A stretch of 64,000 bases of DNA from Rhizobium bangladeshense (GTDB lineage Bacteria > Pseudomonadota > Alphaproteobacteria > Rhizobiales > Rhizobiaceae): contig NZ_CP071612.1 in the NCBI RefSeq assembly GCF_017357245.1, positions 871,001 through 935,000 of the forward strand, written 5' to 3'. Below, one piece after another: positions 39,024 through 49,278 of this stretch. The notes under the pieces are model-generated. The model did no database searches. It saw only the letters and a list, made by a program, of their open reading frames with translations, and had not been told where the DNA came from. Every line of letters begins with the position of its first letter. Position 1 is the stretch's first letter. A program made the position numbers and the translations under genes.

Positions 39024-39035
39024 GCCGTTTCAGGC

Positions 39036-39524
39036 TCATGGTGCCAGACGGTCGAGCAATTGGTCGATTTCCCTGTCCGAAAACACCTCGACGCCAGCCG
39101 CCTTCAGGGCCGCCGCGGTCACGCCATTGCCGGCCTGCCTGCGGCCGGAAAATGTCCCGTCATAGATGAAATCCGATCCGCAGGATGGACTGCCGTCGAT
39201 CAGCAGCGCATGGCGGCAGCCGGTTTGCCGTGCGAGCGCCACGGCGTTCTCCGCTGCCTGCAGGAACTCTGCCGTTACATCGCCGCCGGTCAGCTCGACG
39301 ACCCGCGCCTTGCCGGCCAGAACCTGTTCGCCGGTCGCTCCATCCGCGATCTCCGCCGGCGGCCGCGGCACCGCCATACCCGCCGACATCTCCGGACAGA
39401 TCGTCACCAGCCGCCCCTCGGCCCGCCATATCTCGATCGCCGGATGAAGCAAAGGCTTGGCCCGCCCGTCATAACGGACGGCGTGCCCCATGAGGCAGGC
39501 GCTGACGAGGATCTTGCTCTGCAT
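39036..39524 (-). CDS. DUF523 protein (YbbK-like)
   Basis: A 162-aa protein of the DUF523 family with conserved Cys residues in SACLMGHAVRYDG, TICPEM and DGSPSCGSDFIYDG, which could bind a metal or Fe-S cluster. The biochemical role is unknown. It lies alone between the chemoreceptor and glyS. Confidence 0.88.
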   Translation of the reverse strand: MQSKILVSACLMGHAVRYDGRAKPLLHPAIEIWRAEGRLVTICPEMSAGMAVPRPPAEIADGATGEQVLAGKARVVELTGGDVTAEFLQAAENAVALARQTGCRHALLIDGSPSCGSDFIYDGTFSGRRQAGNGVTAAALKAAGVEVFSDREIDQLLDRLAP

Positions 39525-39662
39525 GGCTGTTTGAGTAATCCCACGGGGACGGTGATGCTAGGGTGATTATCGTGGACCGACCAAAATAAACCACGCAATC
39601 AGAGATGCGGCAAGCACAGCGTTCGCGTTAGCACTGGGAAGAGCACCCAGCCCAAAAACCGC

Positions 39663-41777
39663 TCACCCCGAAATCTTCGAGAAATCCGCCACCGTTCCCG
39701 TCGCCTCGCGGATCAGCCTGAGCAGGGCGAGGCGGTTGGCGCGGATCGCGGCGTCCTCGTCGTTGACGAGCACGTCTTCGAAGAAGCGGTCGACCGGGCC
39801 GCGCAGCTTGGAAAGTGCTTCCATCGCCGAGCGGAAATCCTCCGCGGCAACGGCATTCGCCGCATCCTCCGAGGCGCTCGATATGGCGGCGAACAGCTCC
39901 TTCTCGGCAGCGAGCCTGAAGAGCGCCGGCGAAACGCCGTCGGCGATGACGGTGCCCTTCTTTTCCTCGGCGGCGAGCAGCTGTGTCGCGCGCTTGGTGC
40001 CGGCAAGCAGGTTCTTGCCGTCCTCCGAAGTGATGAAGGCCGTCAGCGCTTCGACGCGGCGCGCCACCATCAACAGGTCGTCGGCTTCAGGCGTCAGCAC
40101 GGCGTCGATCAGATCGTGCCGGGCACCCTGGTCACGCAGGTAGACCTTGAGACGATCATGGAAGAAGGAGAGCAGATCGCCGTCCTTGGTCGTCGCCAGC
40201 AGCGGCAGCCGGATCCGTCGCTCCAGCAGGATGCGGACGACCCCGAGGGCTGCCCGTCGCAGGGCGAAGGGATCCTTCGAACCCGTCGGCTTTTCGTCGA
40301 TCGCCCAGAAGCCCGTCAGCGTGTCGAGCTTGTCGGCAAGCGCCAGCGTGATCGCCACCTTGTCGTCCGGCACGCGGTCCGACGGGCCCTGCGGCTTGTA
40401 ATGGTCCTCGATCGCCGCGGCAACGGAGGCGTTCTCGCCCTGCAGCGCCGCATATTTGCGGCCCATCAGGCCCTGCAGCTCCGGAAATTCACCGACGGCT
40501 TCGGTGCGCAGATCGGCCTTGGCGAGCACGGCGGCACGATCGACGAGAGCAGCGTCCGCGCCGGTGATGGCGGCGAGCTCCCTCGCCAGCGAGCGGATGC
40601 GGGCGACCCGTGCGCCCTGCGTGCCGAGCTTGGCATGGAAGGTCACGTCGAGCGCGTCGAGCTTGGCCATGCGCTGGTCGAGCGGCTTCGTCAGGTCGAG
40701 GCTGAATTTTGCGGCAGATGCTTTCAGTGTTTCGAGATCGGGCATGTCGCCCTGGTCGCGCTTCCAGAAATGCAGCGCGTCGGAAAGCCTGGCCCGCACC
40801 ACCTTGCCGTTGCCATGGGTAATTTCCTTGCCGCCGTCGCTCGCCTGGATATTGGAGACGAGAATGAACCTGTTCGACAACGTCTCGTCGCCCTGCTTGC
40901 GGGTGACGAAGCATTTCTGATTGGTCTTGATCGTCAGGCGGATGATCTCCGAGGGGATGGAGAGGTAATCCTCCTCGAACGAGCCCATCAGCACCTGCGG
41001 CCATTCGACGAGGCCGGAGACTTCCTCCAGCAGGCCTTCGTCTTCCACCAGCTCCAGCCCGTTGGCGAAGGCGATGTCGCGGGCGTCGTGGAGGATGATG
41101 TCCTTGCGCCGCTCGGCGTCGAGGATGACCTTCGCCCTTTCCAGGCTCGCCGCGTAATCGTCGAAGCGGCGGACCGTGATCGCCTCGGGCGCATGGAAAC
41201 GATGGCCGTAGGTGACGTTGGAGGCGGTAACGCCGTCGATCTCGAAGGGGATGACGACCGTCTCTTCATGTTCGGGGCCGAAAGTGCAGACGATCGACTG
41301 CAGCGGCCGCACCCAGCGCAAGGCGCCGGGTTTGGAGGAGGCCTTGCCCCAGCGCATCGACTTCGGCCAGGGGAAATCGCGGATAATGCCGGGCATCACC
41401 TCGGCGACAATATCTTCGGCAGCGCGGCCCGGCTTGGAAATGACGGCGACGTAAAAATCGCCCTTCTTCGGATCGCTCACCACCTGGGCTTCGGAGACCG
41501 AAGAAAGGCCGGCGCCGCGCAGAAAGCCCTCGATCGCCTTCTCGTTGGCGTCGGTGCGCGGCCCCTTGCGCTCCTCGCGCACATCGGCCGAGCGTGCCGT
41601 CAGGCCGTGGATGTCGAGCGCCAGCCGCCGCGGCGTCCAGTATTCTCGCGCACCCTCATAGGACAGACCCGCTTCGACAAGGGCATCGGTGACGAGCTTC
41701 TTCAGGTCGCCCGCAGCCTTGCGCTGCATGCGGGCCGGAATCTCTTCGGAGCGAAGTTCGAGAAGAAGGTTTGGCAT
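39663..41777 (-). CDS. glyS: Glycyl-tRNA synthetase beta subunit
   Basis: A 704-aa tRNA-binding subunit. [18 protein letters not shown] is the N-terminal signature, [10 protein letters not shown] and [14 protein letters not shown] follow, and [17 protein letters not shown] is conserved. It ends with a DALR-like anticodon region. ATG 41777 is chosen; the longer upstream frame overlaps the tex leader. It is not next to glyQ. Confidence 0.96.
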   Translation of the reverse strand: MPNLLLELRSEEIPARMQRKAAGDLKKLVTDALVEAGLSYEGAREYWTPRRLALDIHGLTARSADVREERKGPRTDANEKAIEGFLRGAGLSSVSEAQVVSDPKKGDFYVAVISKPGRAAEDIVAEVMPGIIRDFPWPKSMRWGKASSKPGALRWVRPLQSIVCTFGPEHEETVVIPFEIDGVTASNVTYGHRFHAPEAITVRRFDDYAASLERAKVILDAERRKDIILHDARDIAFANGLELVEDEGLLEEVSGLVEWPQVLMGSFEEDYLSIPSEIIRLTIKTNQKCFVTRKQGDETLSNRFILVSNIQASDGGKEITHGNGKVVRARLSDALHFWKRDQGDMPDLETLKASAAKFSLDLTKPLDQRMAKLDALDVTFHAKLGTQGARVARIRSLARELAAITGADAALVDRAAVLAKADLRTEAVGEFPELQGLMGRKYAALQGENASVAAAIEDHYKPQGPSDRVPDDKVAITLALADKLDTLTGFWAIDEKPTGSKDPFALRRAALGVVRILLERRIRLPLLATTKDGDLLSFFHDRLKVYLRDQGARHDLIDAVLTPEADDLLMVARRVEALTAFITSEDGKNLLAGTKRATQLLAAEEKKGTVIADGVSPALFRLAAEKELFAAISSASEDAANAVAAEDFRSAMEALSKLRGPVDRFFEDVLVNDEDAAIRANRLALLRLIREATGTVADFSKISG

Positions 41778-42003
41778 GTCACTCTTTTCCTTGCGCCCTC
41801 GGGCAGGGCGATCCAAAAACGTTGCTTCTGCTATCAAAGAATGCCGCATCTGCACAACCGCAAAAACGGGTGAGAGCGATGGCGGGGTGACCGTCCGATG
41901 ATCCCCCGATCCATTAACTTCCGCTGTGGAAACCACAGTCGGGCATTGCCTTGCCGCTTTTCGCCGCTATGGTCCAGCAACCTTCGACCACATAGGAAAT
42001 CCC

Positions 42004-44313
42004 ATGGCCGCAGACCTCCGCTTTCTCGCAGCCCGCATCTCCGTCGAAATCAATGCCCGGCCCGAACAGGCCAAAGCCGCCATCGAGCTGCTCGACGAAG
42101 GCGCCACCGTGCCCTTCATCGCACGCTATCGAAAGGAAGTGACGGGCGGGCTCGATGACACGCAGCTGCGCAATCTCGCCGAGCGGCTGGTCTATCTGCG
42201 GGAACTCGAAGCCCGCCGCGCCGCAATCGTCGAATCGATCACCGGCCAGGGCAAGATGACCGACGAGCTGATGGCCAAGGTCGCCGGCGCCGAAACCAAG
42301 GCAGAGCTCGAAGATCTCTATCTGCCTTACAAGCCGAAGCGCCGCACCCGCGCCGAGATCGCCCGTGAACGCGGCCTCGGCCCGCTTGCCGAGGCGATCC
42401 TTGCCGACCGCGGCCGCGAGCCGGCGGTTCTCGCAGAGGGGTTCATCACGCCGGATGTGACCGACATCAAGACGGCGCTCGAAGGCGCGCGCGACATCAT
42501 CGCCGAAGCCATCGCCGAAAATGCCGATCTGCTCGGGAAATTGCGCGCCCATATGCGCCAGGCTGCGCTTTTGAAGGCCAAGGCCGTCGACGGCAAGCAG
42601 GCGGCGGGCGAGAAGTTTTCCGACTATTTCGATCATTCCGAACGCTGGGCGACCGCGCCTGGGCACCGGGCGCTCGCCATGCTGCGCGGCTGGAACGAGG
42701 AGGTGCTGACGCTGACGATCGAGGCCGACGCCGAGACCGCCTCGCCGAACAAGCCGGTCGAACGCATGATCGCCGCGGCCTACGAAATTGGTGCGAGCCG
42801 TCCGGGCGACCGCTGGCTGATGGAGGTCGCGAGCTGGACCTGGCGCGTCAAGCTTTCCATGTCGCTCTCGCTCGACCTGATGCGCGAGCTGCGCGAAAGG
42901 GCCGAAGAGGAGGCGATCCATGTCTTCGCCCGCAATCTCAAAGACCTGCTGCTCGCCGCCCCCGCCGGCTCGCGCGCGACCATGGGTCTTGATCCCGGGA
43001 TCCGCACCGGCGTCAAGGTTGCCGTCGTCGACGGCACCGGGAAGGTGGTGGCGACCTCGACCGTCTATCCCTTCCAGCCGAGGAACGACGTGCGCGGCGC
43101 CCAGATCGAGCTCGCGTCGCTGATCCGCAAGCACAATGTCGAGCTGATCTCGATCGGCAACGGCACCGGCAGCCGCGAAACGGAAAAGCTGGTGGCCGAC
43201 ATGCTCGCCGAGCTGCCGGCCCCGAAGCCGACCAAGGTCATCGTTTCGGAAGCCGGCGCCTCGGTCTATTCCGCCTCGGCGACCGGTGCGGCGGAATTCC
43301 CCGATCTCGACGTGTCGCTGCGCGGCGCCGTCTCCATCGCGCGGCGCCTGCAGGATCCGCTCGCCGAGCTCGTCAAGATCGAACCGAAATCGATCGGCGT
43401 CGGCCAGTATCAGCATGATGTCGACCAGCAGAAGCTGTCGCGTTCCCTCGATGCCGTCGTCGAAGATGCGGTGAACGCGGTCGGCGTCGATCTGAACACC
43501 GCCTCGGCGCCGCTTCTCGCCCGCGTTTCCGGCCTCGGCCCGTCGATCGCCGAGGCCATCGTCCGCCACCGCGACAGCGAAGGCCGTTTCGAGACGCGCC
43601 GCGATCTTCTGAAGGTTGCACGCCTCGGCGGCCGCACCTTCGAACAATGCGCTGGCTTCCTGCGTATCCCCAACGGCAAGGAGCCGCTTGACGCCTCCTC
43701 CGTTCACCCCGAGGCCTACGGCGTCGCCAAGAAAATCGTCGCCGCCTGCGGCCGCGACCTGCGCGCGCTGATGGGCGACAGCGCCGCCTTGAAATCGATC
43801 GATCCGCGCCAGTTCATCGATGAGAAATTCGGCCTGCCGACGGTGAAGGATATTATCGCCGAGCTGGAAAAACCCGGCCGCGACCCGCGACCGAGTTTCA
43901 AGACCGCGACCTTCGCCGAGGGCGTCAATGAGATTTCCGATCTGAAGCCCGGCATGGTGCTCGAAGGCACAGTCACGAATGTCGCCGCCTTCGGTGCCTT
44001 CGTCGATATCGGCGTGCACCAGGATGGCCTGGTGCATGTGTCCCAGCTGGCCGATCGCTTCGTCAAGGATCCGCATGAGGTCGTAAAGGCGGGCGATGTC
44101 GTCAAGGTGCGGGTCGTGGAAGTCGATGCCAAGCGCAAGCGCATCGGTCTCTCCATGCGCCGCGACGATGGTTCATCGGCGTCTCAGCCGCGCGGTGATT
44201 CTCGCGGAAGTCAGGCTGGTCGGCCGCAGAACGAGCGTCGGCCTGCAGCTCAGAAGTCCCAGAGCCAGGGTGCATTCGGCGCTGCATTGGCCGAGGCCAT
44301 GAAGCGAAAATAA
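42004..44313 (+). CDS. tex: Tex-family RNA-binding transcription accessory protein
   Basis: A 769-aa protein with the Tex layout: N-terminal HTH-like bundle ([20 protein letters not shown]), YqgF/RNase H-like domain ([20 protein letters not shown]), HhH2 domain ([20 protein letters not shown]) and a C-terminal S1 domain (about 645-720, [21 protein letters not shown]), then a basic, Gln-rich tail. It is thought to act in transcription and RNA turnover. It is divergent from glyS across 226 bases. Confidence 0.95.
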   Translation: MAADLRFLAARISVEINARPEQAKAAIELLDEGATVPFIARYRKEVTGGLDDTQLRNLAERLVYLRELEARRAAIVESITGQGKMTDELMAKVAGAETKAELEDLYLPYKPKRRTRAEIARERGLGPLAEAILADRGREPAVLAEGFITPDVTDIKTALEGARDIIAEAIAENADLLGKLRAHMRQAALLKAKAVDGKQAAGEKFSDYFDHSERWATAPGHRALAMLRGWNEEVLTLTIEADAETASPNKPVERMIAAAYEIGASRPGDRWLMEVASWTWRVKLSMSLSLDLMRELRERAEEEAIHVFARNLKDLLLAAPAGSRATMGLDPGIRTGVKVAVVDGTGKVVATSTVYPFQPRNDVRGAQIELASLIRKHNVELISIGNGTGSRETEKLVADMLAELPAPKPTKVIVSEAGASVYSASATGAAEFPDLDVSLRGAVSIARRLQDPLAELVKIEPKSIGVGQYQHDVDQQKLSRSLDAVVEDAVNAVGVDLNTASAPLLARVSGLGPSIAEAIVRHRDSEGRFETRRDLLKVARLGGRTFEQCAGFLRIPNGKEPLDASSVHPEAYGVAKKIVAACGRDLRALMGDSAALKSIDPRQFIDEKFGLPTVKDIIAELEKPGRDPRPSFKTATFAEGVNEISDLKPGMVLEGTVTNVAAFGAFVDIGVHQDGLVHVSQLADRFVKDPHEVVKAGDVVKVRVVEVDAKRKRIGLSMRRDDGSSASQPRGDSRGSQAGRPQNERRPAAQKSQSQGAFGAALAEAMKRK

Positions 44314-44330
44314 GTGCTTAGCCGGTATTC

Positions 44331-44376
44331 TGGCAAAAATGCCACAGTTTGGCAGCGTTCTGCGCTGAGTGCCAAA
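44331..44376. promoter_or_regulatory. Cluster of four TGGCA half-sites in the tex-cfa gap
   Basis: TGGCA-AAAA-TGCCA (44331-44344) is followed at once by TTTGGCA...TGCCAAA (44348-44376, perfect 7-bp arms). Two nested palindromes with the same half-site suggest a regulator-binding cluster ahead of cfa, or a hairpin after tex. Confidence 0.4.
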
Positions 44377-44413
44377 TCCGGCGCTTGTAAGGCGGAAGAG
44401 AGCTATTAAGTTG

Positions 44414-44433
44414 ATGTGACCATCCTGTCACAT
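44414..44433. promoter_or_regulatory. Palindrome directly before the cfa start
   Basis: ATGTGAC and GTCACAT are perfect arms around CATCCT. It resembles a CRP/FNR half-site pair, but the TGTGA-TCACA spacing is 8, not 6. It ends 13 bases before the ATG, so it could be an operator or a leader hairpin that hides the ribosome site. Confidence 0.45.
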
Positions 44434-44446
44434 TTGCGAGGCGTCC

Positions 44447-45706
44447 ATGGCGTCGGCTTTCTTATCGATCGTCAAGCAAATCATCCGCAAGGGTTCTTTG
44501 AAACTTACCCTTGCCAATGGCGAGACACACATGATCGGCGACGGCACCGGCGAAATGGTTGCCGCCCGCCTCGCCGATCAGGAGGCCGAGGACGCGATCC
44601 GCCGCGACCCGACGCTGAAGCTCGGCGAAATGTACATGCAGGGCCGGTTCATCCTAGAACAGGGCAACATCTACGATTTCCTGTCGCTGGTGAAGCAGAA
44701 CACCACCAACGAAATCTTCGATTTCAAGATGGCGGCGCTGCTCGTCGGCCGCATCGCCTGGCAGCAGCTGAAGAGCCGTGTGCCGGTCAACCGCAACAAG
44801 CACAATGTCGCCCACCATTACGATCTCTCGGCCAAGCTCTTCGATCTTTTCCTGGATGAGGACTGGCAATATTCCTGCGCCTATTTCGAACCACCGGGCA
44901 TCAGCCTCGACGAGGCGCAGCTTGCCAAGAAACGTCATATCGCCGCCAAGCTTCTGCTTGCGCCCAATCAGCGCATCCTGGAGATCGGCTCCGGCTGGGG
45001 CGGCATGGGCATGTATCTGACGGAGGCGACGGAGGGCGCCGATTTCACCGGCATCACCCTCAGCGAAGAGCAGCTGAAGGTCTCCCGCGCCCGCGCCGAA
45101 AAACGCGGCCTTTCCGACCGCGTGCGTTTCGAGCTGCAGGACTATCGCAGCATGAACGGCCGGAAGTTCGACCGCATCGTTTCGGTGGGCATGTTCGAGC
45201 ATGTCGGCATCGGTAATTACGGCAATTTCTTCCGCAAGGTGGCGGACCTGCTCGACGACAACGGCGTCATGGTGCTGCATTCGATCGGCCGTCCGAAGCC
45301 GAGCTTCGGCACCAACGCCTTCATCGAGAAATACATCTTCCCCGGCGGCTATATCCCCTCGGTCGGCGAGGTCATGGCGCCGCTCGAAAAGGCGGGGCTC
45401 CTCGTCAGGGATGTAGAAATCCTGCCGATGCACTATGCCTATACGCTGCGCCATTGGCGCGAGCGTTTCGTGGCGCGCAAGGCTGAAGCGGTAGCGCTTT
45501 ACGACGAGCAGTTTTTCCGCATGTGGGAATTTTATCTGGCCGGTTCCGAGATGGGCTTCCGTTGGGACGAGTTGTTCATCCTGCAGATCCAGATCGCCAA
45601 GAACCAGTTCACCGTTCCCGACAACCGCAATTATATCGCGGAGAATGAAGCGAAGCTGAAGGAATTCGAGGCGAGGCGGGCGCCACTGGAAAAGGTGACG
45701 TTCTGA
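44447..45706 (+). CDS. cfa: Cyclopropane-fatty-acyl-phospholipid synthase
   Basis: A 419-aa SAM-dependent enzyme that adds a methylene bridge to unsaturated membrane acyl chains. HHYDLSAKLFDLFLDEDWQYS and CAYF form the lipid/active-site region, EIGSGWGGMGMYL (about 178) binds SAM, VSVGMFEHVG carries the catalytic Glu/His, and FIEKYIFPGGYIPS is conserved. It is the first of two genes, with a phosphatase 34 bases later. Confidence 0.93.
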   Translation: MASAFLSIVKQIIRKGSLKLTLANGETHMIGDGTGEMVAARLADQEAEDAIRRDPTLKLGEMYMQGRFILEQGNIYDFLSLVKQNTTNEIFDFKMAALLVGRIAWQQLKSRVPVNRNKHNVAHHYDLSAKLFDLFLDEDWQYSCAYFEPPGISLDEAQLAKKRHIAAKLLLAPNQRILEIGSGWGGMGMYLTEATEGADFTGITLSEEQLKVSRARAEKRGLSDRVRFELQDYRSMNGRKFDRIVSVGMFEHVGIGNYGNFFRKVADLLDDNGVMVLHSIGRPKPSFGTNAFIEKYIFPGGYIPSVGEVMAPLEKAGLLVRDVEILPMHYAYTLRHWRERFVARKAEAVALYDEQFFRMWEFYLAGSEMGFRWDELFILQIQIAKNQFTVPDNRNYIAENEAKLKEFEARRAPLEKVTF

Positions 45707-45740
45707 TCCGTGGCGCCGTTTGTGATGAAAGGGGCTGCGG

Positions 45741-46322
45741 ATGAGCAGTGTGTTTCCCGAGATTTACTTGGTTCGCCACGGTGAAACCGAATGGAGTCTG
45801 TCCGGTCGCCATACCGGACGCAGCGATATTCCCTTGACGGCGAACGGTGAAGCCGCCGCTCGAAAACTCGCCGAGCAGCTGGCCGGCCCTTCCTTTTCCG
45901 CCGTCTGGTCGAGCCCGTCGGCTCGGGCGCGCAAGACCTGCGCGCTCGCCGGATTCGGATCGGCAGCTCTGATCCGCGACGATCTCGCCGAATGGGACTA
46001 CGGCGCCTATGAAGGCGTCACGACTAAGGAGATCTTGGCAGGACGTCCCGGCTGGCAGCTCTTTCGCGATGGTTGCCCCAATGGCGAAACGGCTGCCGAT
46101 GTCGGCGCCCGCGCCGACGCCGTCATCGGCGGGCTCCGTGAAACGGCGGGCGCCGTTCTGATCTTTTCCAGCTCGCATTTCCTGCGCGTGCTGGCCGCCC
46201 GCTGGCTCGGTCTGCCGCCGCAAGGTGGCGCGCATTTCGTGCTTGATACGGCCACCATCAGCGTGCTCGGCTATGAGCACGACCTGACCGAACCGGTCAT
46301 CCGCCGGTGGAACCAGAGATAG
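45741..46322 (+). CDS. Histidine phosphatase family protein
   Basis: A 193-aa phosphoglycerate-mutase-like phosphatase. YLVRHGETEWSLSGRHTG holds the phosphorylated His; SSPSARARKTCALAGFG, the acid Glu in AEWDYGAYEG and FSSSHFLRVLAARWLG complete the site. Such enzymes act on sugar phosphates or nucleotides; the substrate is open. It probably shares the cfa transcript. Confidence 0.9.
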   Translation: MSSVFPEIYLVRHGETEWSLSGRHTGRSDIPLTANGEAAARKLAEQLAGPSFSAVWSSPSARARKTCALAGFGSAALIRDDLAEWDYGAYEGVTTKEILAGRPGWQLFRDGCPNGETAADVGARADAVIGGLRETAGAVLIFSSSHFLRVLAARWLGLPPQGGAHFVLDTATISVLGYEHDLTEPVIRRWNQR

Positions 46323-46464
46323 AGCAACAATTATATCGCGCCGCACGGTATCTGTTCATTAGCGCCCTGGTTCACCGTGGTTAACATTGGGCTAACGACA
46401 TCAGGATAAGTCTAGCGGCCGCCGCTCTCCGCGGCTTTGTTTTTGCGTTTCCTGGAGTGCGGAC

Positions 46465-47276
46465 GTGTCTCATCGATCAGTTGTATCGATCTCTTTGCTT
46501 ATTGCCTTTTCATCCTTTGGCTCAGCCTTCGCGCAGGAAAGCGGCCAGCATTTCTGGTCCGGCGACTGGTATTTGAGTGTCGGTGTCGCCGGCTTCTCCG
46601 CGCCGAAATTCGAGGGCTCACGGCGTTATGAATTTCGGTTCAGCCCGCTGATTTCGGCCGGCCGGCAGGGCTCGGCTCCGCGCTTTTCCTCGCGCAACGA
46701 CAATCCGTCCTTCGCCCTCATGGATAACGGTGCTTTCCGCCCGGCATCGTCGGCAAATTCGTGCCTTCGCGCGACGAGGGTGACGGTCACGAGCTGAAAG
46801 GCATGAAGAAGGTCAAATGGGGAGCGGAAGCCGGCGGCTTCGTTGAGGTTTATCCGACCGATTTCCTGCGCGCCCGTGCCGAAGTCCGCCAGGGTATCCG
46901 CTCCCATGACGGCGTCGTCGCCGATCTTGCCGTCGATGCCTTCACCGACATCGCCCCCGACCTGCAGCTGTCAGGCGGTCCGCGCGCGACATTCGCCACC
47001 AGCGGCTATTACGATGCTTATTACGGCGTCAACGCCAAACAGGCGGCGGCGAGCGGGCTTGATCAATACAAGCCGTCGTCGGGCATTCAGTCCTATGGCG
47101 CCGGGGCGGCCCTGACATGGAAGGCGGCGGAAAACCTCTCGGCCAGCTCTTTTCTCGAATACAAGCGGCTTGCCGGTCCCACCGCCGACAGCAGCCTGGT
47201 GCGCGAGCGCGGCTCGAAGAACCAGCTTCTGATCGGTGTCTCGGCCACCTACAAGTTCAATTTTTCGCTGCAGTGA
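46465..47276 (+). pseudogene. MipA/OmpV-family outer membrane protein, frameshifted
   Basis: The first part (GTG at 46465) has a signal peptide (SVVSISLLIAFSSFGSAFAQ) and the family start HFWSGDWYLSVGVAGFSAPK, up to DNGAFRP. The protein resumes one frame over as GIVGKFVPSRDEGDGHELKG and runs to the typical outer-membrane C-terminus YKFNFSLQ. The break is at about 46741-46743, a C run one base too short. Either the gene is broken in this strain or the base is a sequencing error. Intact, it would be about 270 aa, a beta-barrel scaffold protein. Confidence 0.82.
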
Positions 47277-47347
47277 GCCTGGTCGTCGCAGGCAAAGCAC
47301 GCCGCCGCCGCGATCGCTTCTTGACCGGATCGCCAGCCCGTCGCTAG

Positions 47348-48316
47348 ATGAACGGCATGGAAGATACCGACAATTTCAACGATCGCGTCTCCGACGCGCC
47401 GTCCGACAACTGGGTCTACCGGATCCTGCCGCCATGGGTCTGGCCATATGCGCAGCTCGCGCGCTGGGATCGGCCCATCGGTTGGCAGCTGTTGATGTGG
47501 CCCTGTTTCTGGTCGGCCACGCTTGCCGCCAATGCGGCGATCTATCAGGGGCTTTATTCCGGCAGCCTGCTGGTATTCCACCTTATCCTCTATTTCGTCG
47601 GCGCCGTCGCAATGCGCGGCGCCGGCTGCACCTATAATGATCTTGTCGACCACGAGATCGACATGCAGGTGGCGCGCACCCGCTCGCGCCCGCTCCCCTC
47701 CGGCCGCGTCACGCGCGACCGCGCGAAGATATTCATCGGCCTGCAGGCTCTGGTCGGCCTCTTCGTGCTGCTGCAGTTCAACTGGTTCACCGTCTTTCTC
47801 GGCCTGCTCTCGCTCGGCATCGTGGCGCTTTACCCCTACGCCAAACGCTTCACGGACTGGCCGCAATTCTATCTCGGCCTTGCCTTCTCCTGGGGCGCGC
47901 TGATGGGCTGGGCCGGCATTTTGGGCGGCCTTTCCTTCGCCGCCATCCTGCTTTACGCCGCCTCCGTCGCCTGGACGATCGGTTACGACACGATCTACGC
48001 CCATCAGGACAAGGAGGATGACGAACTGATCGGTGTCCGCTCCACCGCGCGCCTCTTCGGTGATAAGACGAGGGCATGGCTGATCGGCCTTTATGGGCTG
48101 ACGCTGGTGCTGATGTTTGCGGCCTTCGTTCTTGCCGGCGCCAATCTCATCGCCTTTATCGCCTTGTTCGGTGCGGCCGGCATGTTCGCCTGGCAGATCG
48201 TTCGGCTCGATATCAACGATGCCTCCCAATGCCTGGCGCTCTTCAAGTTGAACAACCGCGTCGGCCTGACCATCTTCTGCGGCCTGTTCTTTTCGCTGCT
48301 CTTCGCCATTCCCTGA
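47348..48316 (+). CDS. ubiA: 4-hydroxybenzoate polyprenyltransferase
   Basis: A 322-aa membrane enzyme (about 8-9 helices) attaching the polyprenyl chain to 4-hydroxybenzoate in ubiquinone synthesis. The Asp motifs are NDLVDHEID (97-105) and YDTIYAHQDKEDD. The chain donor is the product of ispB at 22.3 kb. ATG codons at 47348 and 47357 are both possible; neither has a strong ribosome site. Confidence 0.94.
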   Translation: MNGMEDTDNFNDRVSDAPSDNWVYRILPPWVWPYAQLARWDRPIGWQLLMWPCFWSATLAANAAIYQGLYSGSLLVFHLILYFVGAVAMRGAGCTYNDLVDHEIDMQVARTRSRPLPSGRVTRDRAKIFIGLQALVGLFVLLQFNWFTVFLGLLSLGIVALYPYAKRFTDWPQFYLGLAFSWGALMGWAGILGGLSFAAILLYAASVAWTIGYDTIYAHQDKEDDELIGVRSTARLFGDKTRAWLIGLYGLTLVLMFAAFVLAGANLIAFIALFGAAGMFAWQIVRLDINDASQCLALFKLNNRVGLTIFCGLFFSLLFAIP

Positions 48317-48339
48317 ATGAGACGACGCATGAAATGATC

Positions 48340-48364
48340 AACCCGGCGCAGGCGCCGGGTTTTG
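48340..48364 (+). terminator. Intrinsic terminator after ubiA
   Basis: AACCCGGCGC and GCGCCGGGTT form a perfect stem over a tight loop, followed by TTTT. It lies 24 bases past the ubiA stop. Confidence 0.88.
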
Positions 48365-48410
48365 CAAGCTGAAGGATTGTCCCACCGAAATGGCGCTGTC
48401 GCGATTTCGG

Positions 48411-48977
48411 TCAGTTGCGGGCGATGATCTCCTTGCCTTCGATCTTCATGGCGACTCCCAGCCGCCCGGTGGTGCGCCGCACGAGGAAGCGGGGACGACG
48501 ATTGGCGAAGTAGGAATGGCGGCGGCGCGGCTTAAGATCGCCGGTGCGCAGCGCGCCGATATGGTCTTCGAGCGGCCGCGCTACGCCGTCTGCCTCGACC
48601 ATCAGCATCGGAATGCGGAAAGCCTCGGACCAGCTGCGCCAGTCGGCTGCAATGTCGCAGAGATCATGGGCGACGAGCAGGGGGATGCAGAGCTCGGGAT
48701 CGGCGTGGTGAAGCTCGAGCGTGACGGTTACTTCGCCATCGCCATGATCTATGGCGCGTGCGGCGACACCCTTGAAGACACGCTTCGGCAGGGCAATTGA
48801 GAGCGGCAGGCCGCTGGAGGGAAGGACTTTGCGCAGAACGGCGCCGCGTTCGTCTATCGTGATGCTGACGTCATCCGAACAATCATGGATGGCGTAGCTG
48901 ACCTGCTGCGGGAAGCGGGACGGATCGAGACGTAGCGTCGTGTCAGCCCAAGCGGGCTTCAAAACGGGATTGTTCAT
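48411..48977 (-). CDS. DUF6101 family protein
   Basis: A 188-aa soluble protein found in rhizobia: VLKPAWADTTLRLDPSRFPQ, VTVTLELHHADPELCIPLLV, ADWRSWSEAFRIPML and a basic C-terminal half with RRRHSYFANRRPRFLVRRTT. No signal peptide, membrane helix or catalytic motif is visible. Function unknown. It is divergent from the DUF1217 gene. Confidence 0.8.
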   Translation of the reverse strand: MNNPVLKPAWADTTLRLDPSRFPQQVSYAIHDCSDDVSITIDERGAVLRKVLPSSGLPLSIALPKRVFKGVAARAIDHGDGEVTVTLELHHADPELCIPLLVAHDLCDIAADWRSWSEAFRIPMLMVEADGVARPLEDHIGALRTGDLKPRRRHSYFANRRPRFLVRRTTGRLGVAMKIEGKEIIARN

Positions 48978-49278
48978 TTCATTCTACCCTTGTCTTACCT
49001 GAGAGCCGGTTTGCGGTCTTCTCCTCGGGACTTTTCGTCCTCTATGTCCGACAATAGGCGGCGGCCCTTCCGTACAGCTTAAAAATTGCGGTTAAGAAAA
49101 CTTTGCCTCCCCTGATGGTTATCAAAACCGAATTCGGCAGGGTTTCCGGAAGGTGAATGGCGCGCTGTCCTGATATGGCGCAGTCCAAGGGTAAGTCTCG
49201 GGTAAGTTTTGCGTGGCAAAATGTGCTCACCAGCAGTTCGTCGTTCTTTAGAGATTTTGCTGAAAAGGGCGCTTTTTG
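48978..49278. other. 301-bp divergent region before the DUF1217 gene
   Basis: GGGTAAGT occurs twice (49189-49196 and 49200-49207), one helical turn (11 bases) apart, about 75 bases before the DUF1217 start. This could be an activator site. An A/T-rich stretch near 49078-49135 may hold a promoter. No gene is visible. Confidence 0.4.

Noticed and set aside
41914..44076. 720-codon minus-strand frame over tex
   Set aside because: Shadow of tex, whose domains are clear.
44414..44433. CRP binding site before cfa
   Set aside because: TGTGA and TCACA are 8 bases apart instead of 6; kept only as an unnamed palindrome.
49213..49228. TGGCA...TGCTC resembling a second sigma-54 promoter before DUF1217
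   Set aside because: The GG and GC elements are 8 bases apart, not the required 10.
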